This document shows, piece after piece, positions 26,637 to 39,123 of a stretch of 64,000 bases of DNA (its first letter is position 1; every line of letters begins with the position of its first letter). The notes under the pieces were generated by a model, which had not been told where the DNA came from, searched no databases, and saw only the letters and a list, made by a program, of their open reading frames with translations. The position numbers were made by a program, and so were the translations under genes. This DNA comes from Cyanoderma ruficeps (Eukaryota; Chordata; Aves; Passeriformes; Timaliidae): positions 28,253,643-28,317,642 of the forward strand of contig VZDJ01007753.1 of NCBI GenBank assembly GCA_008694505.1, read 5' to 3'.

Positions 26637-26870
26637 TAGCAGTCACTTTCGGGGTGGGCCTCGTGGCCTTTACTCAGTGATATTCTCCTGGTCAGTTTCT
26701 TGGCCTCTCCATCAGTGTCCCTTTTAGCAGATGGTCCTTTTTCAATTTGTCTGAATTTTCCCTGTGGTGTTCCAACACTCCCACCTGGAGAGTCACTGAA
26801 AGGAGTTAGCACCCACTGCAGCTTGAACCAGTGCCTCACACAAACACCCTCATTGTGCTGAATCGTGCTA
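26637..26870 (-). pseudogene. Unrecognised coding-like segment (minus strand)
   Basis: The minus strand is open for roughly 80 codons, ending at a stop near 26636. The readable C-terminal part includes LTPFSDSPGGSVGTPQGKF, then a Lys/Arg/Ser-rich tail with KKLTRRISLSKG and a final ESDC. The composition (Ser/Pro/Gly, then basic with RRIS-type phosphorylation-like sites) looks like a real protein tail, unlike the hydrophobic frames typical of AT-rich intron. A plausible acceptor (CTAACTCCTTTCAG) precedes GTGACTCTCC-like sequence in this frame. It could be a retrocopy fragment, a nested antisense exon or chance. I do not recognise the protein, and I see no poly-A tail after the stop. Confidence 0.3.
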
Positions 26871-29243
26871 CCTGCTGCTCATTAAAAAAGACTCAACAGT
26901 AGCCTAACACTAGTCGTTTACGTTTTAAGATGTGAGGGAAGTTTATGTTTACTTGCTGTCTATCTTTGCTTTCCTGGTTGAATCTCTTCTTATCCTTTTG
27001 GTATGTTACCTGCTTTGCTTTTCATTTTATGTCTTAGCTGCTTGTGATATATCCTGTGCTGGGTACAAAGGTATTTGTTTCAAAAGACTGAGTGTGTTTA
27101 GAAGAGTTGCATGGTGGAAATACAGTTAAAAAGAAGATTGAGTCCCTGTTGCTGAGAATGGATGATGTTATATTGACAACTATACAGCTGGGCAGTGATG
27201 GTTGCTCAAGGAAGACTTGGAGTAGGCTTAATGAGGTTCACTGTCTGTCAAGTACATTACCACCTGAATCAGGCTAGTCAAGGTAGGAGACTTTTTGGGG
27301 AAAATCCCTTCAGAGAGGAGAACAAATGTGTAGGTTTGAAAGAAGAGAGGAAACCTCTGTCAGGATTGATTTTAGGGTTGCATTTTTTTGAACCTTCAAT
27401 TGTCTATATTGCCTCTCTGGCTACAGAACTGTAAATACACGCAGTAGACCACACAGTAAAGTTGATTCTTAGTAAGTTGTTTGTGTGATACCTTCATAAA
27501 ATTATGTTACCATTTCTGAGGCTTTAATATCCTTTACTCGGCAAAGTCATCAGTGTTCTGATCAAGACATTTTCTCATTCAGAGTCTACGCTGTTCTTAT
27601 ATTCCTTGATGTACTCAAAATATCTGAGGTAGAGAAGCAGTTTCTCAATTAACAGCCTGTGTCTCATAACATGCTGAACTCATGGGAATTTGCATTTTAG
27701 GGCACAGTTAAACCTCAGATCCAATGTTTATGTAACCTGTGTTGCACAAAATATGTTGTCTGTTTGAAGTTTTCCTAAGTGTGAATTTTCACAAGTTTGA
27801 GATAACAGAATTTAGACATAGTATTTCAAATTAAACACTTCCTTTAGCTTTCAGCTTTCTTGAAAGGATACAGCCAACATTTCCTTTTTCTCAGTACCAA
27901 GTTGGATGATGTCTTCTCTTCACTGTGCCTCAGAAAGTATTTTTATATATGTTTTGGGAAGGAAGTTCAGTTTCTTACTTGCAGCTGTTGGCATTTTAGA
28001 GCCCTGGAGTGAACCAATAAAAACACATGTTCTTTTAAAGAACATGTATTTTTACTGGACCTTGCTAACAACTAATGACACAAAATTCAAAAAATGTTGG
28101 CTCAAATGAATAGAAGGGCTGCATTGTTTTAAATTCTATTTTTAAAACTTTTCTTTACAGCAAGGTTACACTAAAATTTCATCTGCCCTTGTGAAAAGAA
28201 GTGCTTACCTTTAAAATGCTATTTTAATATTTTAAAAGTAGCTCAGGTATCAAAGTTGTAACGTAAAAATTTTATTGAGACATACACAGCATTGCTGTTT
28301 AAGACTATTAGAATGCTTTCATGAAAAGGGTAATTGAAGATTTTACTTCCAAGACAGACAAGAATAAATCAGAATATCTTCTGTTAATACATTGTTTCCA
28401 GCATAGTAAAACACAGGTGTTTTACACACAAAGGTCAAATTAGATCACCATTTCTTTCAATGACGTTCCAAATTGAATTCAAGCATTATACTAGTTGAAA
28501 ATGCCCTAGTTGGTTTTTTTCAGATAGCAACACTCTCAGTAGAATTGAATTAAAGAGAAATTACAAAATGTTCCCAAGTTTGATGTAAATGTAATCATAT
28601 CAAGGTTGACTTGATAGAGAGGTTCGTCCATTTTAACATCTTTACTGTACTTAACTTGTTCTGTGTTCTGGAAGATCCTTGAGTCCCACTGCTGCTCTTT
28701 ATTTCAGTGTCCTGTCTTCACAGGAGTGAAGTAGAGAGCAGAATTAAGATTGCATCCATGCTCTCAGTGTTACAATATGCTCTGTACACCGAGATATTTT
28801 CTCGTGTAGTCCTGTAGCTAGATTTTGCTCATAGCATATTTTCACATACCTTTTAGAATCAAGAGAAGAGCATAATTATAAATTCAGGTTCTAATGGTAA
28901 ATAGAGATTTTAGTCTTTTATTTAATATTTACATAAACTTGTGTTGTCAAATTGTGGATTCCAAAGCACTGTTTTGAAGAAGAATGTTGGCAGAGCAGAA
29001 AAGTGAGTGTCCTGGTGATCATATATGATGTAATGTATAGTGCCTGCAGTGATAGATTTATTTTTTTTAATGGTGTTTAGATCACATAAACTAAGGAAAA
29101 AATATTGCTAGAGAAAAAAAAACAGCATAATCTGTGTTTAGTGCTTAAATAGTTTTATTATTACGTTCATGTCTGTAAACACATAATTTTCATGCTGGAC
29201 GTGGAAAAAGACTTACACCTGGGATTCTGTGATTTTTGATTGT

Positions 29244-29268
29244 GTGTATGTGTTGTGTGTGTGTGAGA
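29244..29268. repeat. (GT)n microsatellite, interrupted
   Basis: This is a short TGTGTATGTGTTGTGTGTGTGTG run, an ordinary simple repeat. Confidence 0.85.
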
Positions 29269-30213
29269 TAAACATAGATGTTAAAGTTCTCAAATATGTG
29301 AAAATACTTATTATCAAATGTATTTTAATTTTTTTTCTGTGTCCCTATCTATGGAAAAATGTCTTCTTTTCTTGCAACAAAAATGAAACTGTACATTAAG
29401 GAAGTTTACAACACACACTGAGAGAATGTACTAGGCCAGAAAAATTCACTGCCTTTAAGATAGGTAATCCTATTCTAAATCATCTCAGATTTCTAACAGA
29501 AGTAACGAAATATAACAACAGATAGGTGAATGGAATTTTTAATAGTAGTTTTGGGCTCGTACAGATGTTTAAAATTTATTCAAATACAGGATTGGATCAT
29601 TCTGGTTTGTATACTATACTGGATACCCGATGAGCAGTATATTGTTAGACCTTACTTTGTGTTTAAGATTTGTATGTATTCGCATGTCCTTAAAATTTCT
29701 GTCTCAAGGATCGTTAGCATTCCTTTCTTCACTTAGGCCTCATTTATAATTTTCTCAGTTTTGAAGCTTTCTGTTTCACAGTTTTTCTTTTCTTAGAGTT
29801 TACATGAGCTAGGCTTCATTGTCCCATATACTGAATTGCTCAGGAGTGGGGTGCATATGCATGATGGGAAGGTCAGTTCTGTGTTGTCCACAGTCACTAA
29901 GACACCACAAAAGGCTGACATTTCCAGGTCTTTCATTTGACACAGCAATGCTTACGTGGGCATTGTATCATAATTCTTATTCCTTTTTTGCTAATGTTTT
30001 CAGAAAGTATGTATTAAAATATATTTTATCAGTTAATTGTCTTTTGTTCCCACAGTCTATTAGCTTTGAGTTTTGGTGATCATATCCAAACTACTTGCTT
30101 GTAATATGTTGTTGTGGAATGTAGAATGTAGAATGCTTCTGTTGTTATTCTGCTTTTCCCTAGTTGTAACAGTTGTTCCCATATGTCTTCTTGATACTTC
30201 AACTGCTTTGTTT

Positions 30214-30268
30214 CTTTCTCTCTTTTCTTTTTCTTTTTCTTTTTCTTTTTCTCTTTTTTTTTTTTTTC
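30214..30268. repeat. Pyrimidine microsatellite (TTTTCT)n and poly-T
   Basis: A run of TTTTCT-type units is followed by poly-T. It produces the artificial Phe/Leu/Ser and, on the other strand, Lys/Glu-rich open frames at 30073-30471 and 30080-30313; neither is a gene. Confidence 0.9.
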
Positions 30269-31016
30269 AATATAGGGGTTTTTTTGGTAAGGCAAAGAAC
30301 TGTCTGCAGACAACTAATTGCTCTTTCAAACCAGGGAACTGGGCAAAACATTTTATAGTTAATGTAAAAAAAGACCAAAATATGATTTGGTTTACAACTT
30401 GCAGATTTTTAATCATTAAAATAAATGCTCAGCAGACAGCAGTTAAGTCTACATGTATAGACACACAGTAGCAAGTGCTAATTTTTTCATTTTTTGTCAT
30501 TAAGTTAAATAGTTAAAGAAAATCTTAACATTTCTTTCAATATGTTGTGTGTGGGAGAATTAGAGTAACCTCTTAGTATGAAAAATACAAGTCTAAAAAT
30601 TTCATCTATATTTTCTAATAAAGGGCTGGATCCTTGATTCGGGAGGAGGGTCTTTCATTTGCTTGCATTTCAAAAAGCATGCATTCTTTCTTTTATATCT
30701 ACTTACTTAATACATAAAAGCCAAAATCCAGCCATATATTGGCATAACTAGGAGCAGAAATTAATCCAACATTGTGATAAATATCTTATCTGATTCATGG
30801 CTTTTTTTGGCATACTATTGGACCAGGAAGAAACTGAATAATGATACACATTTTTAAAATGTATCTTTAGTACTGTCTGGGATTGTAACTTGCTTTTGTC
30901 TGATGCTTTCACTACTGCAGAAATGGTGATGGGGTTATTTACGTTAAGTCGTTTGGCTTGTTGAAAAAATATATGCCCACACTCCTCTACTTAATGGGAT
31001 TCTTTCCTCGTTGCAG

Positions 31017-31124
31017 TGCAAACGGCTGGAGCAGGAGCTTCATCATCTGAAAGAGCAGAACCAGACTTCAGCAAACAACACGAGACATATGACTGCTGAA
31101 AACAATCAAGAACGTGCTCTGAAG
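31017..31124 (+). CDS. MIPOL1: MIPOL1 internal exon (108 bp), coiled coil
   Basis: This exon encodes exactly 36 codons in phase 0 at both ends, from CKRLEQELHHLKEQNQTS to AENNQERALK. The acceptor is TTGCAG and the donor GTAAAT. The sequence is a heptad-like, Gln/Glu-rich helix and is one of the best conserved parts of MIPOL1, so the gene identification is firmest here. It follows directly on RDAALSQ of the exon ending at 9745. The minus-strand open frame at 30991-31194 is the antisense shadow of this exon. The next exon, expected to continue with an Ala-Lys-Leu-Leu helix, was not found in the rest of the window. Confidence 0.94.
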
Positions 31125-32947
31125 GTAAATCTCCATTTCTTCTTGCAGGCAAATTAAGGTTGTAAGCCCCTGGTGCCAGCTTTCTGGGCTGCATATATCA
31201 GTTGTGTACATTTCGGCAGAAGTGAGCTATGGTGTTTGCCAACAACTGCTTCTTTAAACACAGATACAGCACCCTTCTGTTATGGTTTTATTTTATTTTG
31301 CGTATGAAAGCAACAAGAAAAAAATAACGTATCCTCCAAATTATTGGGCTGGTAATTAACACTAAATTCTTTAGATCTCCTCTTGCAATATTACATTGTA
31401 TAAGGTGAAGAAAACTACAACTATTTGCCTCGTGGTACCTTTGGAAAACTAATATTTTAAAGCATGGCTGTTTGATCTGCTCCCAGCAGTGTGTGCTATA
31501 TTAATAACATTGTTGACCGATACTACCAGTGACCACATAGTTGATACTACTATTTGCAAAAGGGTAGCTACTTGGAATTGGGAGGAGGAATAATAAGTCT
31601 TGTCAATAAGAATAAAAATGAGCTGAGAGGCGGGAGTGGGTCAGAGAAAGGACAGTGTAAAGTGACAGGTTATTGCTGCTTTGAGAAAGGGAAATTGTAA
31701 TGTCAGTGGAATTGATAGATACATACCCTGCAATCTCACCGCTAGCCAGGATAAGAGACTGCCAGGTAAGATGTGCAAGCATTGTGCACACCTCTTCAGC
31801 CACTTTATTCTTAAAAATCTCTTTTATTGGTACTGGAGATACAATACAAATACAGAAGCTACTCTCTTTATACTGTGTTGTCATTTTAAAACTGTTTGAT
31901 TTATACATTAAGATTCAAAGGTATCTCATTTATAGATAGGTTTTCCTCTGCCTCCTTTTTCTTCTTCTTTTTTTTAATTTGGGAAACATCATTATAACGT
32001 ACAACAACTTGACCCAAAGCAAAATATAAGAATAAAAGTAAATCCTTGTGTAGTTTGACATTTCTCAGTAAGAAAAGCAATAAATGTAATAATAAATAGA
32101 GAGAAGCTGTGTGCCGCACAAATGCTGTATATTTCACAGGATTATAATTGCCATCAAAATCTGTGGTGAATAATACAAAATCAGGTGTGCAGTACTGAAA
32201 ACAGATGACTAGAAATGGAGATCATAAACATTCAGGGCTGTTTCTGACTGCAATAACAGCATTGTTTTAAATCTGGTGTCACTTAAAGTTAGTGCTTGCC
32301 AAGCGTGCTACTTATTGAACATAGTATTGTTTTTTATTAATTGCATGCTGACTTGTTTTTACTGTGTCATTGAAAATATTGTGCAGAGAGCCTTTCTGCT
32401 AGAAAAAAGTTTTATTTAAGCCACACTTTTTGCATTTAATATTGTCTGACATAACGCTTAGAGAATAATTATATTTTCAGAGCAAGAAGTGATTTGATAG
32501 TTCAGAGCGTTACTAGGATTTCATTCTAAGCCTGATATTGCTCTCCCAGCACCTAATCTTTAAAGAATTTCATTTCTGGCTGTCTCAGGAATTTTTTTTA
32601 TTTTTTGAAGTTAAAGGTTAATTGATCATAGTCTCTTAGAGATGAGAGTCTGGGGAGGAAAAAAAAAGACCGCTTTTCAATTTTTTTAAAGTTGAACTTT
32701 TTTAATATTGTATCTCTGTAGAGTTTGTCTCAGTTCATATTACTGTTGCCCATGGCGAGGACAAGTCCTTTGGAATATTTTTTAAAAGGCCAAGTAGTAT
32801 TCTTGACCTTGAAAACTTGAGAATGCCCCAATGAAATATTGCCAATAGTAGTTAGCTTTGATATACAGCACATGAGCATGCGTCCTGACCTCATGTAAAT
32901 GAAAAGCTTGTCACCCACTTTTAGAGTAACCACAGCCTGGAAAACTG

Positions 32948-33454
32948 ATGTCTGGTAAGGATGAAATGTCAGTGACTGGCTTAGGAGTGGGTTTGGTGGG
33001 TGCTCTGGGGCTGGCTGCAGATGGCTGGTGTGCTCCTGCTGCTGTCAGCAGCACAGCTCCCAGAGAGGGAAATAGCCAGCCAGAGCCCTGTGGTGGGTCA
33101 CACACCTCCCCTGTGAAACCCTCGTGTTTCTTGGCTCTCACCTCCTGCCTCTTGTGTGCACTGAGTAGCTCTTGCAAGGCTGCATGCAGAGTGCATGCAC
33201 AGACCCAAGCATCCTGTCCTGTCCCCTCTCCACCTGAGAGCACCCTCTGGACATTTGACTGTTTTCAGAGAAATAGGACACATCATGTGTTTCTGTGGTA
33301 TAGGGTAAATATCAACTCAGCTTTTATTGTCACCATAATCCCAGGAATTACATTTATTTTAACCACCTCTACATACAAACTGGGGAACTGTGCTATTAAC
33401 CTGTCCAGCAGAAGAAATACGGGTGTTTCTTCTGAGTCTGTCCAGGTGAGTTAG
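32948..33454 (+). other. GC-rich block with a 168-codon open frame, unrecognised
   Basis: This is the longest open frame in the window (168 codons), within a block from about 32970 to 33260 that is visibly more GC-rich than the rest of the intron. The antisense strand is open too over much of it, which points to composition rather than coding. The product (Ala/Ser/Cys/Pro-rich, then hydrophobic) matches no family I know. A perfect donor-like sequence CAG-GTGAGT lies at 33443-33451 just before the stop. Non-coding GC-rich sequence, perhaps a regulatory element or an old repeat, is the likeliest reading. Confidence 0.25.
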
Positions 33455-33919
33455 TATCAAGGAAGTTTTTTTAAAAGACCTGTTATTTTCCCTATTCTCT
33501 TACACTTAATTAACGTTGAGGCAATCTGTTGATTCAGATTGTCAAAAGATGTATCCTGAGGATGAGGAATTTGATCCGCTTTAGATTTTTTTAAGGGAGT
33601 AACAGAAATGTAAACATCAGTTGTGGTGCAGGGATACTTGCAATCTTAACTGGATAAAAATAAGGTAATCAGGATCAGCAAGATTAAGGATGATGTGAAA
33701 GTCTGTGATAAAAGATGAGATCATTACCTCAATGGGACCCTGGAATACACTTAACAAAACTCAATGGCTATTGTTTCTTTTTTACTTTTTAAAATCATCT
33801 CACATCAGTGAGTTGCTTGGGAGGGAAGAAGTGTAAGACCAATCCACAAGAAACCTACTTAATTCGACTGATGTTAGGGTCTATTAGGTTAAAGAAGCTG
33901 CAAGCTTTCAGATTTATTT

Positions 33920-33967
33920 TTTGATATATCAAAATACCGGGCTTTTGATATATCAGTATACCGGGCT
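33920..33967. repeat. Tandem 24-bp duplication with palindromic core
   Basis: Two 24-base units, 33920-33943 and 33944-33967, differ at only two positions (AAA versus AGT in the middle). Each carries TTTGATATATC and ends ATACCGGGCT; in the first unit TTTGATATATCAAA is a perfect palindrome. The CCGG is one of few CpG sites nearby. Confidence 0.9.
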
Positions 33968-36270
33968 ACTGCCACCCTTCTTTGAGGCAGTAACCATCCA
34001 TAGTCAGGAGTGAGGCAACGAGGCAGGGAGGCACATTATAACTGTGAGAGATGTGTGATGGCAGTAATTTGGCTAGGTTCAGGATCTGGAAATCACAAGG
34101 ATGATATAAGCACTCTTTTGCAGATTTTTAACACATTTAGATTCTGTGTCACACCTGCAGATAATGTGACAAATAAAACATATGACACAGAAGGCATGCA
34201 GTGCACATTTTAACATCCTCTTTCATCTTACTGTGCCATATAACATCTGGACATCTTGGTAAGATAGCTCATCTTAACTTATCTCTGCACACGTATTAGT
34301 AGTATGTGATTTAAAATTTCTGTATTTCATGTATTTATTGCATAGAAAATTCCTTATAGTGGCCATTCAGCCCCACAATGCCAAACTGGCACCCCTAATT
34401 TTTATAATATTCCTATTGGTCATAGGGAATTGCATTAATTGACTGAAAAGGCCAATTTCAAATCTCCCCTCCAGGCAATGCCCACAGCTGCACAGAGGTC
34501 ATGCAGAGAAGCTTGTGGGCCCCTATTTCCATAGTCAAAGTAAAATAATCCTCTTCTTTGTGAAACCATTTTTTAAAATCTCTTATTATATTTCACATTG
34601 AATTATAGCTAAATCTTGTAGGGATAATTGCTTCCTAAGGGTCTATACATTTGCGGTCTTAGTACATTTTCATAAAATAAGATCTGAGAGTGCTTTGCAG
34701 TTCTAATGTGTTGGGGTCTATATGTAAGATTATTCATTTTTGCTTGGCCTTCATAATTAACATTTGGTCTCTACTGATTCTGATAAATGTATTCCCATAA
34801 TACACAGAAACAACTGATTCAATGAAACAGAAAAAAATGAAGAATTGCTATGTTTTAATTATTTTTCAAATATTCATTTATTTTACTGTTCTTAGCTTCA
34901 TAGTGTGTAATTTTCAAATTCAGTTTTCACTAATACATTTTTTCTAAAGAAAAATAAAAATTTTTCCAGTGTACATGTCCTTTTTACTGAGTCGAAGAAG
35001 AATAGGAAATAATTCTTGTGAAACCAATAACTTAATGTGAAATTTTGTGGAAAATGTTTAACTGGATTTTACTGAGAGAGAGGAAACTTTTTTCTTTCCA
35101 CAGGCCTTCTCTACTTTGTAATTTCTAATTAGGTAGTATATTCTCAAAGCAGCTATTAATCTACTTTAAAGATCATAAAGACATGCTAATTTTATTTTCA
35201 AGGCAAACTTTAGAAAATAAGAGGACTATTTCATGGTGATATACAAATAAGTTGCCCTTTACTGACTAAATTAGTTTTTTCCATCTAATTATGATGTCAT
35301 TAGAACTTGCAAGGGTTATTAATCTCCTTCAGAGCTGTTGAGCTGTTACGTCTTTTCTTATGATCGACTTTTTTTTTGGTAATGTCTGCCTTCTTAGTTG
35401 TGATTTTTTGTAGAATTTATCCTACATGCTTTCATAGTTTTATTTAGAATATAATAAATTTGGAGTTAGAGCCAAGAAAGTGACCTGAAGAAGCCCTCAG
35501 AAGTTTGTCTACAGTAGTGTCATAAAGCAGTTGTGCCTGATGTCATCTGCTTTCTATTGACATGTAATAAGAGTCAGGTCAAGGGCAAGAAATCCACAAT
35601 GCATAGCAGTTTGGTAGTTATTCAAGTGATGATGCCTGTGAAGAAGCCATTCTAGAATACTTAAGTATTCCTTGATGCTTTCATAAATTATATTAAGTTC
35701 TTTTTGATTCCCAGAATCTCCCAGATTATTAGAGTAGAAACCATTTTTCCATACCTACTTGACATCATCAACCACAGAAACAAGTTCAGCTGACTGCAAC
35801 CTGTCATCCATGAAGGGCTTCATCACAAGAGATTCTGATCTTATAAAAGCTCTCAAAAACTTTCAAAATCTTTACTATGAAGTATAAAATGTTTGCTGCT
35901 ATTGAAAAGCACATAGTATTCATGCTATTTAGGTGTACAATATTAACTATGGAAGAAAAAGTCCTTCCTTCAGATGATGTGGCCTTTATTTGCAAAAACT
36001 AAGTAATTCTAACTGGTTTTAGGTTTGGCGCTTCAGAGCTGAAGTTTCATAAGTTTAATAAGTTTAAAGCTGGTTTATGGCTATAAAACCTCTGATTTCA
36101 ACAGAGACACATGTTTTTGAAATGTAATCCAGGGAAGCTTGTCTGAATCAGTGATGGGAAACCAAGAGATTTCAGTCTCTTCTATTCAAATTCCCGTTCA
36201 GCATATAATTTTTATATTTTAATAGTTATTAATTTCGTCCTTTCATAATAATTTTACATGGCATGGCAGA

Positions 36271-36322
36271 GATCACGTTAATTCATTGTGATCACATTAA
36301 TTCATTTTGATCACATTAATTC
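36271..36322. repeat. Three tandem copies of a 19-bp unit (GATCACATTAATTCA)
   Basis: GATCACGTTAATTCATTGT, GATCACATTAATTCATTTT and a shortened GATCACATTAATTCA lie head to tail from 36271. Every copy contains TTAATT, a possible homeodomain-type site. A GC-richer stretch with several CpGs (36340-36440) follows. Function is unproven. Confidence 0.85.
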
Positions 36323-37930
36323 AGCTGGAAGGTGCGTTTGGAATGTGTCAAGGCTCAGCCGCATCCAGAGCACCGCTCTGCCACCCTCAGCCATTGCAAC
36401 TGTTGCGCTGTAGTTACTGCAGTGACTCATGGAAAACAGCTGCTGGTTTGCCTGTATGTTGTAGCTAACAGATGAATGGCTGTGTTGTCCACTGCTGGAA
36501 TGAGTGTTACACCTTTCTTCAGCTCCTAACTATGAAGTTTAAACAAGACACTGCAAAGTTTAAGACTTGCTATTGATCCAGTTGTCTGTATGGTGTTATT
36601 GTTTGGTACAGATCGCTTTTTATTTAGAGTGGTTGTTTTTTGGGTTTCTTTTCAAAGAAGCACCTCAGCAATATTCATATGTTGGACAATCCACCCTTTT
36701 CTCTCACATTTTGTTATTAATTCCTCTGGCCAATGTTCATTGTTTCCTTTGTATCTTACAAAATAACAACCTGTGAAAGCTCAGCTCAAGAGCTCACTCT
36801 GTGGAGTTAACCTGAAAGCAATCATGCCTTTCATCCTGGATGTCCTGTGCTGCTATCTAGAAAAAAGGACTGCTGTCCTATTTGCAAATGATTTTATAGG
36901 TGTGTTTGAAGGTAGAATGCCAGCTTCATATTGGAAATGGAAGGGGTGAAGTAGATTGCAGATCTGTCTCTCAGTGACAGGAGATACACCGTGCCCTTGC
37001 ATTTATTGATGGTCTGTATCTGTTTTTTGGAAACTAAAGGAACATTTCAGGACCAATGGGAATAGTTAACAGGCTTCTTGAAGGTTATCTCCAGCAAATA
37101 ATATGTTGTTCCAACTAATCCTGAGAGGTTCTTCATGCTATTCTTTCAATTACTTACTACATGGGGATAAAATACTACGGGATTTGTCAAAGTGAGCAGC
37201 AATTTCTAACTTTGTGCAAGAGCTGTTTCAGTAGTTTCTTCTCCTAAGAAGGATTCCTCTTACTCAGCTTTCAGAAGAGTTGTTCAGGTTGTAGAAAGCC
37301 ATAATGAATTCTTTTCTCTCACTAGTACCTACCCTAACACAGGATATGCCATCATTTAAATGCTTGGGCAGTGTGAGAGAAAAAATTGCTACCCTGTCAG
37401 TAAAACTTATTATAAAGCACGTGAGATCACTGTTAATTTTTAGAGTGGAAATTTGATGAAGTTTTCATGCCTAAATTGCTTTTAATTGCATAGTGGAGGT
37501 GAAAATAAGAGACTAGTAAAACTTGGTGTGTGCTGGTGACAACCTGGACATGAATAAGAAAGCACAAACATTTTTCTTCCGTTGCTGCTTCCTAGACACT
37601 TTATCAGACAGGATAGACACAGTTGCAATCTTAATTGCACTGAACAGAGCCTTTGCTTTTGCTGCACCCAGAAACACTTAATCACAAGGTCTTAAAGTAT
37701 GTCACAGAGGTTAGACAGAAGTCTGTTCGGCTCTTATCCATGCTAGAAGAATGGTTAGTCGCTTTATGGCTTGGTGTTATTAAATAGCACCATACACCTC
37801 AGAGGATATCAGTGTGAGCTGCTGCATCGTGCCATAAATGAACACTAAAATGAGGCCACGGAAACTTCTGCAGAAGTAATTGTGTCCATGTTCCACTTCA
37901 ATAATCATTTTCTGAGTTTGTTTCTCTTTT

Positions 37931-38010
37931 AAGTTACAGTGTCTCCAAAAGCTATTGCTACAGACTGTGACAGAAGTCTGTAGCAATAGCTTTTGGAGAC
38001 ACTGTAACTT
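37931..38010. repeat. Perfect 36-bp inverted repeat (hairpin) with 8-base loop
   Basis: The left arm (37931-37966, beginning AAGTTACAGTGTCTCC and ending CAGACT) and the right arm (37975-38010, beginning AGTCTG and ending GGAGACACTGTAACTT) are exact reverse complements with no mismatch. The spacer is GTGACAGA. The inner CTGTGACAG is itself nearly palindromic. Such identity implies a recent origin, for example by template switching during replication, or active constraint on a structured RNA. No poly-A, target duplication or transposon termini are visible. A microRNA-like precursor is possible in shape but unsupported. Confidence 0.95.
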
Positions 38011-39123
38011 AGCCCACCAAGTTAACTGTATTTCTGGAGAGGGCGAAAATCGCTCATATAATCCTACAGTGACTAACCCCCCCTCAAGCCCAGTGAAAAA
38101 ATCTGAGCACTTGTAGACCAGTCTTTAAAGCAGTCATTTGAAGTTTCCTTGGACCCAACTGTTCTTTTGAGCCAAATTTCATCATTCAGGGCTGGAGATC
38201 CTCAAGGGATGCCTTAAAGGGTTTCTCCTTCATCTGCTGTCATATATTTAGGAGTGTAACAGTTTGCTTATGTGTATCCCTTACAGGCAGGAAGTTACTA
38301 ATTTAGTGTATATATTTGACCATGAACCAGATCTACTAGTATCACAATCAGTGATCAGTTTTATTAATTGGGTTTTTTTAGCCATCTAGCCTAGCTTTAT
38401 TTCGTTATGTAGGTTTTGACAGAAAGTTGTTCACAAATGCAGTAGCATTCTTAGTCTTCTCCCATCTGGTAGTTAATGTTTTAGCACTGATAGACATTTG
38501 TATTCATTGACCAAAAATACTTTGTGTAGGGAGCTGAAAGTTAGAATAATTGCTTAAATCTGCCATAAGCAAATTATACAATATTTTCCCCTGAAGGAAA
38601 ACACAAGAATAAAATTATGAGACATGTGCCCTTCACTGGGGGTGAAGTTGCCCAGAAACACAGGCTTTCAGACTTCGATAAATATGATTTATATGAAATG
38701 TCTACCTGGGAGTTGAAAAGAAATTATGTTTGGTAACATTAATACTTGCATGATTTTCAGTGATCAGCTTCAGATGACATTAAGTGCTTGTGTGGATAGG
38801 TGGCAGGGACACTTGTACATTCACCAAATCATTGCTGCAGGCCAGAATTTTGAATGCATTCAAACCTTGGGTTGTTTTCAAATAGAAGGAAACAAATAGA
38901 CATACCCAAGTTCTTGTCTTTGCTTCTTTGGTTGCACTGGCCATGCCACCTTCCTGTACCTTTAAGGCTGTCCTTTCACTGACTGCACCATCTGGCATGT
39001 CAGCTCTGTGTGTACAGTGCTCTCTGCACAGCAACTACTCAGGATTTCTTGGACTCTGTTCAAAGGAAAGACCAAACACTGGTGTTTTTTACCTACTGTG
39101 ATCTCAAGTCTCTCAGAATCATT

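Larger units (their letters stand above)
9746..31016 (+). other. MIPOL1: MIPOL1 intron of about 21.3 kb
   Basis: The intron extends from the donor GTAAGT to the acceptor CTTTCCTCGTTGCAG. It is mostly AT-rich and unremarkable. Items I can point to are listed separately: the poly-T run with an ambiguous base, a nested hairpin and duplication near 11.0 kb, a short perfect hairpin at 13.9 kb, decamer repeats at 22.3 kb, a possible old repeat at 25.3 kb, a coding-like minus-strand segment at about 26.7 kb and simple repeats at 29.2 and 30.2 kb. Open frames in it (for example 11860-12129, 19586-19882, 30073-30471) have no family I recognise. Confidence 0.85.

Noticed and set aside
30073..30471. 132-codon plus frame and 77-codon minus frame
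   Set aside because: Both are produced by the TTTTCT/poly-T simple repeat and its complement.
30991..31194. 67-codon minus-strand frame over the 31017 exon
   Set aside because: Antisense shadow of the MIPOL1 exon.
32911..33286. Minus-strand open frames in the GC-rich block
   Set aside because: Composition effect; both strands are open and neither product is recognisable.
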